Positions 17,504 to 26,180 of a DNA stretch of 64,000 nt are shown here, piece by piece (the first letter of the stretch is position 1; each line of letters starts with the position of its first letter). The notes under the pieces were generated by a model. It saw nothing but the letters and a program-made list of their open reading frames with translations. It was not told where the DNA came from and searched no databases. A program made the translations under genes and the position numbers. This DNA is from Psychroflexus tropicus DSM 15496 (GTDB taxonomy: Bacteria > Bacteroidota > Bacteroidia > Flavobacteriales > Flavobacteriaceae), in assembly GCF_000378765.1 (NCBI RefSeq), contig NZ_KB905344.1, forward strand, positions 1 to 64,000, given 5' to 3'.

Positions 17504-18070
17504 ATGAAGAACATACTAGTCATAGATAATTACGATTCTTTTGTGTATAACCTTGTACACTATCTGGAAGAATTTGACGCTAAAGTTACGGTGAAGCGTA
17601 ACGATGAAGTCGATCTCGATGAGGTGGCTCATTACGACAAGATCTTGCTTTCTCCCGGACCAGGTATTCCCGACGAAGCAGGCCAATTAAAGGCGATCAT
17701 CAAAGCCTATGCTCACGACAAACCCATGCTTGGGGTGTGTTTAGGTCAGCAAGCGATCATGGAAGTCTTTGGTGGCGAATTGCTGAATTTGGACAAGGTT
17801 CACCACGGTGTGGCGACTGAAATCAAAATGCTGGTAGAAGACGAGGTGCTTTACCAAGGCTTACCCCAAACCATGATGGTAGGCCGTTACCACTCCTGGG
17901 TGGTGAAGCAGAACTTGCCAGATTGTCTGATAGCCACTTCGGTGGACGAGCAGGGTCAGATCATGTCGCTTCGACATAGAGACTACGACATCAGAGCGGT
18001 TCAATTCCATCCGGAATCGGTATTGACGCCAGAAGGCAAACAAATGATTAAAAATTGGATTGAAAGCTAA
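17504..18070 (+). CDS. trpG: anthranilate synthase component II (glutamine amidotransferase)
   Basis: TrpG releases ammonia from glutamine and passes it to TrpE. The 188-residue class I amidotransferase has the nucleophile Cys79 in GVCLGQQA and the His-Glu pair in FHPESVLTPEG near the C terminus. LLSPGPGIP forms the oxyanion loop. It is separate from trpD, not fused. The next start lies 21 bases after its stop. Confidence 0.97.
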   Translation: MKNILVIDNYDSFVYNLVHYLEEFDAKVTVKRNDEVDLDEVAHYDKILLSPGPGIPDEAGQLKAIIKAYAHDKPMLGVCLGQQAIMEVFGGELLNLDKVHHGVATEIKMLVEDEVLYQGLPQTMMVGRYHSWVVKQNLPDCLIATSVDEQGQIMSLRHRDYDIRAVQFHPESVLTPEGKQMIKNWIES

Positions 18071-18091
18071 GTGCACCTTAAATTATTGAAC

Positions 18092-19087
18092 ATGAAAGAT
18101 ATACTTAACCGACTTATACAACAGGAACAGCTTTCAAAAGAAGAGGCTAAAGGGGTATTGCTCCAAATCTCTAACGGAGAATTTAGCGATCTTCAGATCG
18201 CCTCCTTTCTTACCGTGTTTATGATGCGAAGCATCAGCGTGGAAGAACTGGAAGGTTTTAGAGATGCGCTTCTGGAACTTTGCATTCCAGTCGATTTTCA
18301 AGGCGAAACCGTGATGGATTTATGTGGCACCGGTGGTGATGGGCAAAATACCTTCAATGTCTCCACAGCAGCCTCCTTTGTGGTCGCCGCCATGGGAGTG
18401 AAAGTGGCAAAGCACGGTAATTATGGAGTGTCTTCGGTAAGTGGAAGTTCCAACGTGCTGGAAGCGATGGGGATTAAATTTTCAAATGAACAGGGCTTTT
18501 TAGACCGATGTCTTAATGAAGCCAATATTGCCATTCTTCACGCACCCCTCTTTCATCCAGCCATGAAAAACGTAGCACCCATCAGAAAATCACTGGCTTT
18601 AAAAACCTTTTTTAATATGCTAGGGCCTATGGTGAATCCGGCAAAACCAGACTTACAATTGGTAGGGGTTTACGATCTGGAGCTTTTGAGGAAGTACCAT
18701 TATCTGTATCAGAAAACCGATAAGACCTATTGCATTTTACATGATTTGAATCGCTACGATGAAATTTCACTAACGGCTAAAACCAAGTGTGTCACCAAGA
18801 CTCAGGAAATCTTTCTTTCTGCTGAAGATTTTGGAGTGCTCCCTGTCTCAAAAGAGGAAATTTATGGGGGCGATACGGTTGAAAGTGCAGCTGATATTTT
18901 TAATCAAATCCTGAGTGGAAAAGGTACCGAGGCACAAAATAATGTAGTTTGTGCTAATGCTGCCGCGGCTATTTCAACCGCCAAACCTATCTCTATGGAT
19001 GAAGCTTTTGTGGAAGCCAAATCCATCCTTAAAGGTGGCAAAGCCCTTGAAGTCTTGAATCAATTAAAAACCATCAGTCAGTCATGA
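18092..19087 (+). CDS. trpD: anthranilate phosphoribosyltransferase
   Basis: TrpD joins anthranilate to phosphoribosyl pyrophosphate. The 331-residue product has the PRPP-binding DLCGTGGDGQNTFNVST segment and the KHGNYGVSS motif near it, as in the family. A GTG at 18071 is in frame, but ATG 18092 (MKDILNRLIQQEQLS) gives the normal N terminus. Its stop overlaps the trpC start as ATGA, which suggests translational coupling. Confidence 0.96.
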   Translation: MKDILNRLIQQEQLSKEEAKGVLLQISNGEFSDLQIASFLTVFMMRSISVEELEGFRDALLELCIPVDFQGETVMDLCGTGGDGQNTFNVSTAASFVVAAMGVKVAKHGNYGVSSVSGSSNVLEAMGIKFSNEQGFLDRCLNEANIAILHAPLFHPAMKNVAPIRKSLALKTFFNMLGPMVNPAKPDLQLVGVYDLELLRKYHYLYQKTDKTYCILHDLNRYDEISLTAKTKCVTKTQEIFLSAEDFGVLPVSKEEIYGGDTVESAADIFNQILSGKGTEAQNNVVCANAAAAISTAKPISMDEAFVEAKSILKGGKALEVLNQLKTISQS

Positions 19088-19854
19088 AACAGATTTTAGA
19101 AGAAATCATAGGCTACCAACAATTGGTAGTTAATCTTAAGAAAAAAACGATGCCGGTAGAGGTCTTGACTTCTTTCCCTGAATTTAAAGCAGCCACGAGA
19201 AGCTTAAAGCAAGCAGTGGCCAATTCAGAATTAGGCATTATCGCAGAATTTAAAAGACGCTCGCCGAGTAAAGAAACCATCAACTTGAAAGCAGATGTCA
19301 TGGAAATCGCTCAAAGCTACGAGCAAATGGGAGCTGCAGGTATGTCAGTACTGACGAATCAGCGGTATTTTGGAGGGAGTCTGGAGGATTTACAATTGGC
19401 GAAGTCAGTTTGTAGCCTGCCGATCCTTCGGAAAGACTTTATGGTAGATCCTTACCAAATTTATGAAGCCAAAACCTACGGCGCCGATGCCATTCTGTTG
19501 ATTGCTAATGCGCTGTCTCCAGAGAAGCTGGAAGAACTAGCGATTTTAGCTCACGAGTTAGGCCTAGAGATTTTGTTTGAAATCCATGAGGCCGAAGAAA
19601 TCAAGAAACTAGATCCAAAGCATATTGATCTCATTGGGGTGAATAACCGAAACCTCAGAACTTTTGAAGTCGATCTTCAGCAGGGACTAGACATGTTGCC
19701 GCATCTGCCTTCAGAATTATTGAAAATTTCAGAGAGTGGTATTCAGGATCAAGAAACTATCGGGAAACTTATTCATCAGGGATTTAACGGTGTGTTGGTA
19801 GGTGAATTTTTTATGAAACAAAATTCTTTAGAGTCTAATACCAAAGAGCTATGA
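19084..19854 (+). CDS. trpC: indole-3-glycerol phosphate synthase
   Basis: TrpC closes the indole ring from carboxyphenylamino-deoxyribulose phosphate. The 256-residue TIM barrel has the catalytic Lys in AEFKRRSPSK, then LRKDFMVDPYQIYEA, LIGVNNRNLRTFEVD and ISESGI, in family order. It is coupled on both sides by ATGA overlaps (19084-19087 and 19851-19854) and is not fused to trpF. Confidence 0.97.
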   Translation: MKQILEEIIGYQQLVVNLKKKTMPVEVLTSFPEFKAATRSLKQAVANSELGIIAEFKRRSPSKETINLKADVMEIAQSYEQMGAAGMSVLTNQRYFGGSLEDLQLAKSVCSLPILRKDFMVDPYQIYEAKTYGADAILLIANALSPEKLEELAILAHELGLEILFEIHEAEEIKKLDPKHIDLIGVNNRNLRTFEVDLQQGLDMLPHLPSELLKISESGIQDQETIGKLIHQGFNGVLVGEFFMKQNSLESNTKEL

Positions 19855-20492
19855 AAGTGAAAGTCTGTGGGATGAAGCATCCAGAAAATATAAAGGCCCT
19901 GGCAGAATTGGGTATCGATTATATGGGCTTCATATTTTACAAAAAATCACCTCGTTTTGCAGAAAACCCTGTCGAGTTGCCAGAGCGAATTCAAAAAGTA
20001 GGGGTGTTTGTGAATGAAAGCATTGAATCTATCCTTGAAAAAGTCGGAAGTTTTGGTTTAGATATAGTTCAGTTGCACGGTCATGAAACGCCAGAATTCT
20101 GTGAGGAGCTCAATCAGGCTTTAGCCAAATCAGGACATGCTGAGGTGAAACTATGGAAAGTCTTTTCCATTAAAACCGCTTCAGATTTTGAAGGTATAGA
20201 AGCCTATAGCTTTTATGTTCACGGTTACTTACTGGATACCAAAGGCCAATATCGAGGAGGAAACGGTGAAAAATTTGACTGGCAGTTGCTAGAGAAACAG
20301 AATTTCTCTAAGCCTGTGATATTGAGTGGAGGAATTGGTTTAGATGATGCTGCGGAAGTCAGTCATCTGTATAAACAAGGATTGATTGCCGGCGTGGATA
20401 TCAACTCTGGATTTGAAGAGGCCCCTGGATTAAAAAAAGAAACAGAAATACATAAATTTTTACAAAACCTTAGAACCTATGAGCAAGTTTAG
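19851..20492 (+). CDS. trpF: phosphoribosylanthranilate isomerase
   Basis: TrpF carries out the Amadori rearrangement between TrpD and TrpC steps. The 213-residue barrel begins with [11 protein letters not shown], carrying the catalytic Cys, and ends with LSGGIG and [14 protein letters not shown], the phosphate-binding and catalytic Asp segments. It overlaps trpC by four bases and trpB by 14 bases. Confidence 0.96.
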   Translation: MKVKVCGMKHPENIKALAELGIDYMGFIFYKKSPRFAENPVELPERIQKVGVFVNESIESILEKVGSFGLDIVQLHGHETPEFCEELNQALAKSGHAEVKLWKVFSIKTASDFEGIEAYSFYVHGYLLDTKGQYRGGNGEKFDWQLLEKQNFSKPVILSGGIGLDDAAEVSHLYKQGLIAGVDINSGFEEAPGLKKETEIHKFLQNLRTYEQV

Positions 20493-21663
20493 TGTCAATG
20501 AAAAGGGATTTTACGGTGATTTTGGTGGAGCTTACATCCCCGAATTGTTGTATCCCAATGTGGAAGAATTAAGACAGAACTACAAGCAGATTATTGCGAC
20601 TGAAGATTTTCAGAAGCAATTCAAGCAGTTGCTGAAAGACTATGTGGGTAGACCTACCCCTTTGTATCTGGCCGAGAACCTAAGTGAAAAATACAAGACC
20701 AAGATCTATTTAAAACGTGAGGATTTGTGTCATACCGGAGCTCATAAAATCAATAATACAGTGGGTCAGATTCTTCTGGCTAAAGCTCTGGGTAAAAACC
20801 GCATCATCGCTGAAACTGGTGCCGGTCAGCACGGTGTGGCTACGGCCACCGTTTGTGCGCTGATGGGTCTGGAATGTATCGTATATATGGGAGCCGTTGA
20901 CATTGAGCGACAATCGCCTAACGTAGCGCGAATGAAAATGCTGGGAGCCAAAGTGGTTTCGGCGACCTCTGGAAGTAAAACGCTGAAGGATGCCACCAAT
21001 GAAGCGATACGCGACTGGATCAACCATCCAAAGGACACGCATTACATCATCGGTTCGGTGGTAGGACCACACCCTTACCCAGATATGGTTACTGAATTGC
21101 AGAGTGTCATTTCCAAGGAAGTAAAAGCCCAGATGCTGGAGAAAGAAGGTCGGGAGTTGCCAGATTACGTCATCGCCTGTGTCGGTGGTGGAAGTAATGC
21201 AGCCGGACTGTTTGCTGACTTTATGGATCACGAAGATGTCGGTATCATAGGAGTGGAAGCTTCAGGAAAAGGGGTGGAAACCACCGAATCTGCGGCTACC
21301 ACTATTTTGGGACGCGAAGGCATCATCCACGGCAGTAAAACCCTCTTGATGCAAAACACCGATGGGCAGATTACCGAGCCGTATTCTATTTCTGCAGGTT
21401 TGGATTATCCAGGTATCGGACCTCTGCATGCGCATCTGTTTAAAACTGGACGAGGTAAGTTTGTGTCGATCACCGATGCGGAAGCCATGGAAAAAGGACT
21501 GGAGCTAAGCCGTATGGAAGGCATCATTCCGGCGATTGAAACCGCTCATGCCTTTGCGATTTTCAAATATCTGAATTTCAAAGAAGATGATGTGCTGGTT
21601 TTTAACTGCTCCGGGCGTGGAGATAAGGATCTAGAGACCTACAGGCAGTATTTTGGGTACTAG
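20479..21663 (+). CDS. trpB: tryptophan synthase beta chain
   Basis: TrpB joins indole and serine using pyridoxal phosphate. The 394-residue protein is full length. The PLP lysine is in [19 protein letters not shown] is the substrate loop, VGGGSNAAG binds the phosphate, and a C-terminal CSGRGDKD segment is present. Normally trpA follows directly, and TrpA and TrpB form a complex; here a 426-bp repeat-filled spacer separates them. Confidence 0.98.
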   Translation: MSKFSVNEKGFYGDFGGAYIPELLYPNVEELRQNYKQIIATEDFQKQFKQLLKDYVGRPTPLYLAENLSEKYKTKIYLKREDLCHTGAHKINNTVGQILLAKALGKNRIIAETGAGQHGVATATVCALMGLECIVYMGAVDIERQSPNVARMKMLGAKVVSATSGSKTLKDATNEAIRDWINHPKDTHYIIGSVVGPHPYPDMVTELQSVISKEVKAQMLEKEGRELPDYVIACVGGGSNAAGLFADFMDHEDVGIIGVEASGKGVETTESAATTILGREGIIHGSKTLLMQNTDGQITEPYSISAGLDYPGIGPLHAHLFKTGRGKFVSITDAEAMEKGLELSRMEGIIPAIETAHAFAIFKYLNFKEDDVLVFNCSGRGDKDLETYRQYFGY

Positions 21664-21744
21664 AACGTAGGCTTTAGGTGGTAGGGTTTTGGAAAAGAGA
21701 GCAAAGAGTCAGGAACCAAGAAACAAGACAAAATTGATTAGAAC

Positions 21745-22016
21745 TAAGTGCCCTTCGTGCCTCCGTGTTAGAATTGCACCACAAAGGCACAGAGATCACA
21801 GAGAAAAGTTTAAAACTTGGTGTCCTTCGTGACTCCGTGGTAAGAAAAAAACATGAAACAGAGAATACCGAAACTATTGAAACTACACCTCTGTGAACTT
21901 AGCGACTTTGCGGTGAGATAAAATTTGAAGGCTAATGTTTCACCACAGAGGAACGAAGAGCACTGAGAAAAATGATATTTTAAAACTTGGTGACCTCTGT
22001 GACTTTGTGGTAAAAA
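21745..22016. repeat. palindromic dispersed repeats between trpB and trpA
   Basis: Two direct copies (about 21776-21843 and 21939-22016) each contain CACCACARAGG followed by CTTGGTG-CC-GTGAC-CCGTGGT, which fold back on each other. A third partial copy is at 21745-21775. This resembles a palindromic family with CCTTCGTGACTCCGTGG cores found in many bacterial genomes. There is no gene here, and no promoter box that I can see before trpA. Confidence 0.8.
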
Positions 22017-22089
22017 ATGCATCTGATAAAATAAAAAAGAACGATAATTTATAACGCAATTATCGAACGATAACAAACTTAACTAACAC

Positions 22090-22854
22090 ATGAATAGAAT
22101 AAATAAAGCTTTAGCACAAGACAAAAAATTGATTTCCATTTACTTCACCGCTGGCTATCCAAAGTTGGAAGACACGACCGAAGTCATTAAGCGACTAACA
22201 GCTGCAGGTACCGACGTAATTGAAATCGGTTTGCCTTACAGCGACCCTTTAGCCGACGGACCGGTGATTCAAAAAAGCTCGGAGCAGGCCCTTAGAAATG
22301 GGATGAGTACCCAGGTTTTATTTGACCAGTTAAAGGGTATTCGCGATACTGTAGATATTCCCCTGATCGTGATGGGTTATTTCAATGCGATGCTGCAATA
22401 TGGCGTTGAAGATTTTTGCAAGGAATGCGAGGCGATTGGGATCGACGGAATCATTATGCCCGATTTGCCAATTGATATTTTTGAGAGGGATTATAAGGCA
22501 TTGTTTGATGATCATGGGTTGAAGTTTGTACCCCTGATTACCCCAGAAACTTCAGAGGAGCGTATCCAAACCATCGATGCGCTTGGCGATAGCTTTGTGT
22601 ATATGGTCAGTTCGTCTAGTACTACAGGAGGTGAAAAGGGATTTGGTGAAGAAGCCATGTCGTATTTTAAACGCATTTCCGATATGCAGCTAAGCAACAA
22701 ACTGATGGTAGGCTTTGGGATTAAAGATGCTTTGAGCTTCGAGCAGGCCAGTCGACACACCAGTGGCTGTATCATTGGTTCGGAATTTATTCGAAGATTG
22801 ACTAATGAAGGCATGGAGGGGATTGAGCCGTTTATTAAGTCGCTGAAACAGTGA
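22090..22854 (+). CDS. trpA: tryptophan synthase alpha chain
   Basis: TrpA splits indole-3-glycerol phosphate and channels indole to TrpB. The 254-residue barrel has the catalytic Glu in IEIGLPYSDPLADGP and the catalytic Asp in IIMPDLP, followed by VSSSSTTGG and GFGI phosphate-binding segments. It is the last trp gene. It lies downstream of a repeat-filled gap, which may lower or uncouple its expression from trpB. Its TGA stop is the beginning of a long heptad array. Confidence 0.97.
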   Translation: MNRINKALAQDKKLISIYFTAGYPKLEDTTEVIKRLTAAGTDVIEIGLPYSDPLADGPVIQKSSEQALRNGMSTQVLFDQLKGIRDTVDIPLIVMGYFNAMLQYGVEDFCKECEAIGIDGIIMPDLPIDIFERDYKALFDDHGLKFVPLITPETSEERIQTIDALGDSFVYMVSSSSTTGGEKGFGEEAMSYFKRISDMQLSNKLMVGFGIKDALSFEQASRHTSGCIIGSEFIRRLTNEGMEGIEPFIKSLKQ

Positions 22855-23005
22855 TTAGTGAATAGTGAATAGTGAGTAGTTTTCAATGGTTAGTCAATAG
22901 TGAATAGTGAATAGTGAGTAGTGAATAGTGATTAGTCAATAGTGAATAGTGAATAGTGATTAGTGAATAGTGATTAGTAAATAGTGACTAGTGACTAGTG
23001 AATAG
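22852..23005 (+). repeat. left-type TAGTGAA heptad array beginning at the trpA stop codon
   Basis: About twenty degenerate copies of TAGTGAA/TAGTGAT/TAGTCAA begin within the trpA TGA stop. Because the period is seven, stop triplets (TAG, TGA) fall in all three frames. The complementary TCACGAT-type array is at 24410-24437, directly before the polysaccharide export gene, so the whole toxin-antitoxin spacer lies between the pair. Confidence 0.9.
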
Positions 23006-23043
23006 TTTTTTTTGAGGGTTGATGGGTTTCAGTTTACGCGTCT

Positions 23044-23080
23044 GTCATTCTGAACAAAATGCAATGAAGTGAAGAATCTG
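23044..23080 (+). repeat. GTCATTCTGA/GAAGAATCT dispersed repeat, copy 1
   Basis: GTCATTCTGAACAAAATGCAATGAAGTGAAGAATCT type; a second relative is at 24039-24076. A CCCGCCTCAGGCGGG palindrome follows near 23110. The rest of 23081-23310 shows no gene. Confidence 0.6.
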
Positions 23081-23314
23081 TTCTTATCGCTAAACATTTA
23101 GATTCCTTGCCCGCCTCAGGCGGGATAATCAGAATTATAGTTTTTTGTATTGTTTTGCAGCTTTAATTGTTTCTTGTTTCTTAATATTCTAATATACGAA
23201 TAATTGAATTTACACCTCTTTATTGTCAAATCCATTCATTAAATAAAAGGTTGCTTACTATTTTCATTGTTATTACAATTTATGAAGGCAATAGGATTTT
23301 AGAGAGCTTATTTG

Positions 23315-23322
23315 TATTTTTA
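23315..23322 (+). promoter_or_regulatory. -7 box of the antitoxin gene
   Basis: TATTTTTA differs from TAnnTTTG at the last base and lies 14 bases before the ATG at 23336. It supports that start over the in-frame ATG at 23312. Confidence 0.4.
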
Positions 23323-23335
23323 CGAAAGGCTTAGT

Positions 23336-23563
23336 ATGAAAAAAGAGGAACTCATTGATAAAGCAGTTGAAAAAATTAATCGCCTGCCTAATAACAAGAT
23401 TCAAGAAGTAAGTGATTTTATTGATTTTCTGTTAGCTAAAATTGATAATCAAGTCATGGTTGACAATGCTCAGCGCTTATCTTCAGAATCATCTTCCTTC
23501 GATTTTTTAGAAGAGGAAGAAAACCTTTACAGTATTTCAGATCTTAAAGAGTATTACAAGTGA
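23336..23563 (+). CDS. antitoxin-like protein of a PemK/MazF-type module
   Basis: The product is small (75 residues), acidic and largely helical: KAVEKINRLPNNKIQEVSDFIDFLLAKI is typical of DUF2281/antitoxin-like proteins paired with PemK toxins. The Glu-rich tail (LEEEENLYSISDLKEYYK) would be the toxin-binding part. Its stop TGA overlaps the GTG of the toxin frame (23560-23562). The antitoxin frame is intact while the toxin frame is broken. No DNA-binding motif is obvious. Confidence 0.78.
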   Translation: MKKEELIDKAVEKINRLPNNKIQEVSDFIDFLLAKIDNQVMVDNAQRLSSESSSFDFLEEEENLYSISDLKEYYK

Positions 23564-23883
23564 AAAAAGGTGATATTGTTTTACTGCCTTTTCCTTTCAC
23601 AGATTTATCTCGTACTAAAAACAAACCCGCCTTAATTCTAATTTCAACAGATGAGGATGTCACTATTTGCTTCATAACAACTCAGCTAAAATGACAATCC
23701 GAACTTGATATCCAACTAAAGCCATCTGAAAGCAATGGTTTAAAAAGGGAGTCTCTTATTAGATTAAATAAGTTTGCAACGGTGAATAAAGATTTGATTT
23801 TAGGTAGATTAGGCTGCTTGGAGGATGCTGAATTAAAGCGTGTGAATATTTCACTTCTTCGCATTTTAAAACTTGATACTTAG
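23560..23883 (+). pseudogene. PemK/MazF-type endoribonuclease toxin, broken by one stop
   Basis: From GTG 23560 the frame reads KKGDIVLLPFPFTDLSRTKN then KPALILIS, the hallmark PemK/MazF beginning. It continues to a TGA at 23692-23694 (codon 45) and then resumes in the same frame with family-like QSELDIQLKPSESNGLKR, IRLNKFATVNK and RLGCLEDAELK up to TAG 23881-23883. The full length of 107 residues fits a PemK toxin. One base would restore it, for example CGA or AGA for TGA. The two halves have no frame shift, so the break is recent or a sequencing error. Confidence 0.88.
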
Positions 23884-23911
23884 AATTATAATTTTTAAAT
23901 TTTACTCCCGA

Positions 23912-23943
23912 CCTGCCTTTGCCAAGGAAACGCTGGCAGGCTC
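23912..23943 (+). repeat. CCTGCCTTTGCCAAGG repeat, copy 1
   Basis: It shares CCTGCCTTTGCCAAGG and the following AAACGC with the 50-bp identical repeats at 43065-43114 and 46235-46284, with one change (CTGG for AGGC-side base). It is an intergenic repeat, not coding. Confidence 0.75.
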
Positions 23944-24038
23944 ACGATTCACGACCTGCCTTTACGTTATCCTATCTATTTGAGTCAGGGGATTCCTCGT
24001 CGAAGCAAAAAGCTTCTCTGTCGGAATGACAAGCAACA

Positions 24039-24076
24039 CTGTCATTCTGAAGGAGCTATTTTGCGACTGAAGAATC
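24039..24076 (+). repeat. GTCATTCTGA/GAAGAATCT dispersed repeat, copy 2
   Basis: GTCATTCTGAAGGAGC then TGAAGAATCT; relative of the copy at 23044. An inverted GTCGGAATGACAAG piece lies just upstream near 24015. Confidence 0.6.
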
Positions 24077-24139
24077 TATTTATAAAAAACATGAATTTCA
24101 TGCACTCGCCATTGAATTGCAGGAAGGCAACTAATTAAT

Positions 24140-24373
24140 GAATATCGAATACTGAATATCGAATAGTAAAGTAAAATTATCTAAAACCTACTGCCTAACA
24201 CCTACAATCCACTACCCACTCTACCACTATACCATTACACTATTACACCATTTCCCGAATATCGAATACTGAATATCGAATAGTAAAGTAAAATTACCTA
24301 AAACCAAGTGCCTAACACCTATAACCCACTACCCACTCTACCACTATACCATTACACTATTACACCATTTCCC
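24140..24373 (+). repeat. tandem duplication of a 117-bp unit
   Basis: 24140-24256 is repeated at 24257-24373 with only a few substitutions. Each unit contains GAATATCGAATACTGAATA heptads and a run of CCACTAC/CCATTAC heptads. It is a simple duplication within a heptad-rich spacer; no coding potential. Confidence 0.93.
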
Positions 24374-24409
24374 GTTTACTGACACCTCAATACCTAGAAC
24401 AGAAAACCC

Positions 24410-24437
24410 ACTCACGATTCACGACTCACGAATCACT
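24410..24437 (+). repeat. right-type TCACGAT heptad array before the polysaccharide export genes
   Basis: CTCACGATTCACGACTCACG and following units are the reverse-complement type of the TAGTGAA array at 22852-23005. Reverse complemented it reads TCGTGAA, identical to TAGTGAA except for the second base of each unit. Confidence 0.85.
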
Positions 24438-24456
24438 ATAAATCCAACAAATAATG

Positions 24457-24464
24457 TAAATTTG
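24457..24464 (+). promoter_or_regulatory. candidate promoter of the polysaccharide cluster
   Basis: TAAATTTG is an exact TAnnTTTG box (same as the tRNA promoter), 97 bases before the wzm-like ATG. No TTG at the expected -33 distance, so confidence is moderate. Confidence 0.4.
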
Positions 24465-24560
24465 GCACAGAATTAAGAACTAAAAACCAATCTCAATTTC
24501 GCTGTCTTCGTATATTTTTATAAGCCTGGCGACGTTGAATGATAGATAATTGCACCCTTT

Positions 24561-25436
24561 ATGGATTATTCCAAAACTTCCTCTCAAGACTCCGATTGGT
24601 TATACGAGATTAAAGCTGAAAAGCCCCTGTTTGACTTTAATTTCAAAGAGATCTGGAGGTACCGCGATTTGTTAGTTTTATTTGTCAAACGCGACATTGT
24701 CACTGTCTATAAGCAAACCGTACTCGGGCCGCTTTGGTTTTTGATTCAGCCGCTATTTACCTCGGTGATCTTTACCCTGGTGTTTAACAATGTTGCCAAT
24801 ATTCAGACGGGGGCTGTCCCCAGTTTTTTGTTTAACTTAGCCGGAATTACCGCCTGGACTTATTTTAAAGAATGCCTCACCGGTACCTCGGGGACTTTCA
24901 CCAAAAACGCGGGAATCTTCGGAAAGGTGTATTTTCCCAGAGTGATCATGCCCATGTCAGTGACCATTTCCAATCTCTTAAAGCTGGCGATACAGCTGAG
25001 TATATTCACCGGATTTTATATCTATTTTGTAGCTTCTGGCAAACCCATTAGTCCTAATGCCAACTTACTCTTATTTCCAGCTTACGTATTTATCATGGGC
25101 TGTACAGGCTTGGGCTTAGGAATGATTTTATCGGCCATGACCACTAAGTACCGTGACTTCACCGTTCTGATTACTTTTGGAGTACAACTGCTGATGTATA
25201 TCTCGGCGGTGCCTTTCCCGATGACAGAAATTTTAGAAAAGAAACCCGAATACTTTTGGGTGTTTAAATACAACCCCTTGGCGCAAATCATCGAAGGCTT
25301 CCGCTACATGACTTTGGACACCGGTTTATTTACCTGGTGGGGCTTTTTCTATGCTTTAGGCTTTTCGTTGCTGGTCTTTTTTGTGGGTCTGGCGATTTTT
25401 AATCGGACCGAGAAGAGTTTTATAGATACGGTGTAG
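24561..25436 (+). CDS. wzm: ABC-2 type polysaccharide exporter, permease (Wzm/KpsM-like)
   Basis: The 291-residue inner-membrane permease moves a finished glycan on its lipid carrier across the membrane together with the ATPase encoded at 26181. FKEIWRYRDLLVLFVKRDI at about residues 29-47, then YKQTVLGPLWFLIQPL, is the amphipathic segment and first membrane helix of the Wzm/TagG/KpsM group; about six membrane helices follow. It starts the polysaccharide region. Unusually, a four-helix-bundle gene and two pairs of repeat arrays separate it from its ATPase partner. Confidence 0.92.
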   Translation: MDYSKTSSQDSDWLYEIKAEKPLFDFNFKEIWRYRDLLVLFVKRDIVTVYKQTVLGPLWFLIQPLFTSVIFTLVFNNVANIQTGAVPSFLFNLAGITAWTYFKECLTGTSGTFTKNAGIFGKVYFPRVIMPMSVTISNLLKLAIQLSIFTGFYIYFVASGKPISPNANLLLFPAYVFIMGCTGLGLGMILSAMTTKYRDFTVLITFGVQLLMYISAVPFPMTEILEKKPEYFWVFKYNPLAQIIEGFRYMTLDTGLFTWWGFFYALGFSLLVFFVGLAIFNRTEKSFIDTV

Positions 25437-25467
25437 CGCCGGAGGCGCGGTTAACAGTTGACGGTTT

Positions 25468-25634
25468 GATAGTGAGTAGTGAATAGTATTTAGTGAGTAG
25501 TGGATGGTTAACAGTGAATAGATAACGGTGTCTAGTGATTAGTGAGTAGTGAATAGTAAAATTACATACATCGACTCACGGATGACAATTCACGATTTAC
25601 GAAAAAACGACTCACGAATCACGGGCAATAAATC
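25468..25634 (+). repeat. paired heptad arrays (left TAGTGAA, right TCACGAA) before the first S23-like gene
   Basis: 25468-25558 holds TAGTGAG/TAGTGAA units, and 25569-25634 holds ACTCACG/AATCACG units. The right array is the approximate reverse complement of the left, with an A-G mismatch at one position per unit, so the region can fold into a long imperfect hairpin. Confidence 0.88.
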
Positions 25635-25655
25635 ACAAAAAACAAATTAATAAGT

Positions 25656-26009
25656 ATGGACCATAAAGAGTTAGATGTTTGGAAGCAAGCCATGAAATTG
25701 ACCTCTATGGCCTATGATTTAACAGATCAATTACCGAGAGCAGAAAATTTTATACTAAAGTCCCAATTTTTAAGATCAGCGATTTCGATTCCTTCAAATA
25801 TTTCTGAAGGTGCTGGAAGAGACTCGGATAAAGAACTCTTAAGGTATTTAGCGATTAGTTTAGGATCTTTAGCTGAACTAGAAACTCAATACTTGATCGC
25901 TGTTGAACAGGATTACTTTAAAAATTCAATTACATTTGAAGAACAAATAATGAAAACACGAAAATTAATATTTGGATTTAGAAATTATATAAAAAGGAAA
26001 AGTAGTTAA
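25656..26009 (+). CDS. four-helix-bundle protein (S23/bAvd-like), paralogue 1
   Basis: The 117-residue protein belongs to the four-helix-bundle family first seen in intervening sequences of 23S rRNA and structurally like the bAvd protein of diversity-generating retroelements. It begins DHKELDVWKQAMKL and carries the family core RSAISIPSNISEGAG, RDSDKELLRYL and SLAELETQ. No reverse transcriptase or variable-repeat target is nearby. It lies between the wzm and wzt genes, with array pairs on both sides. It has two paralogues at 48637 and 62575. Function of stand-alone members is unknown. Confidence 0.88.
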   Translation: MDHKELDVWKQAMKLTSMAYDLTDQLPRAENFILKSQFLRSAISIPSNISEGAGRDSDKELLRYLAISLGSLAELETQYLIAVEQDYFKNSITFEEQIMKTRKLIFGFRNYIKRKSS

Positions 26010-26175
26010 TAGTGAATAGTAAGCAGTGATTAGTGAACAGTGAGTAGTGATTAGACAAAATGCGACTCACAGAAAACAAATCACGATTCACGAGTCACAG
26101 ACAACGACTCACGATTCACGAAAAAACGATTCACGGAAAAACGACTCACTACTCACGAAAAACAATTCACGATTA
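26007..26175 (+). repeat. paired heptad arrays between the first S23-like gene and wzt
   Basis: The left array (26007-26055, TAGTGAA type) begins at the TAA stop of the S23-like gene. The right array (26068-26175, GATTCACGAC type) ends six bases before the wzt ATG. Same families and order as at 25468-25634. Confidence 0.88.
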
Positions 26176-26180
26176 AGAAC

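Noticed and set aside
20710-21231. 173-residue open frame on the minus strand
   Set aside because: It is the antisense shadow of trpB, which is unambiguous.
21810-22076. 88-residue open frame on the minus strand between trpB and trpA
   Set aside because: It is made of palindromic repeats and has no protein-like features.
23560-23883. Selenocysteine or other recoding at the in-frame TGA
   Set aside because: No recoding hairpin is evident, the family does not use it, and the second toxin is broken by TAA instead.
25656-26009. Diversity-generating retroelement
   Set aside because: The bAvd-like fold is present, but no reverse transcriptase, template or variable repeat can be found near any of the three copies.
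22852-26175. CRISPR array
   Set aside because: The repeats are 7-8 bases, degenerate and without unique spacers; no cas genes are present.
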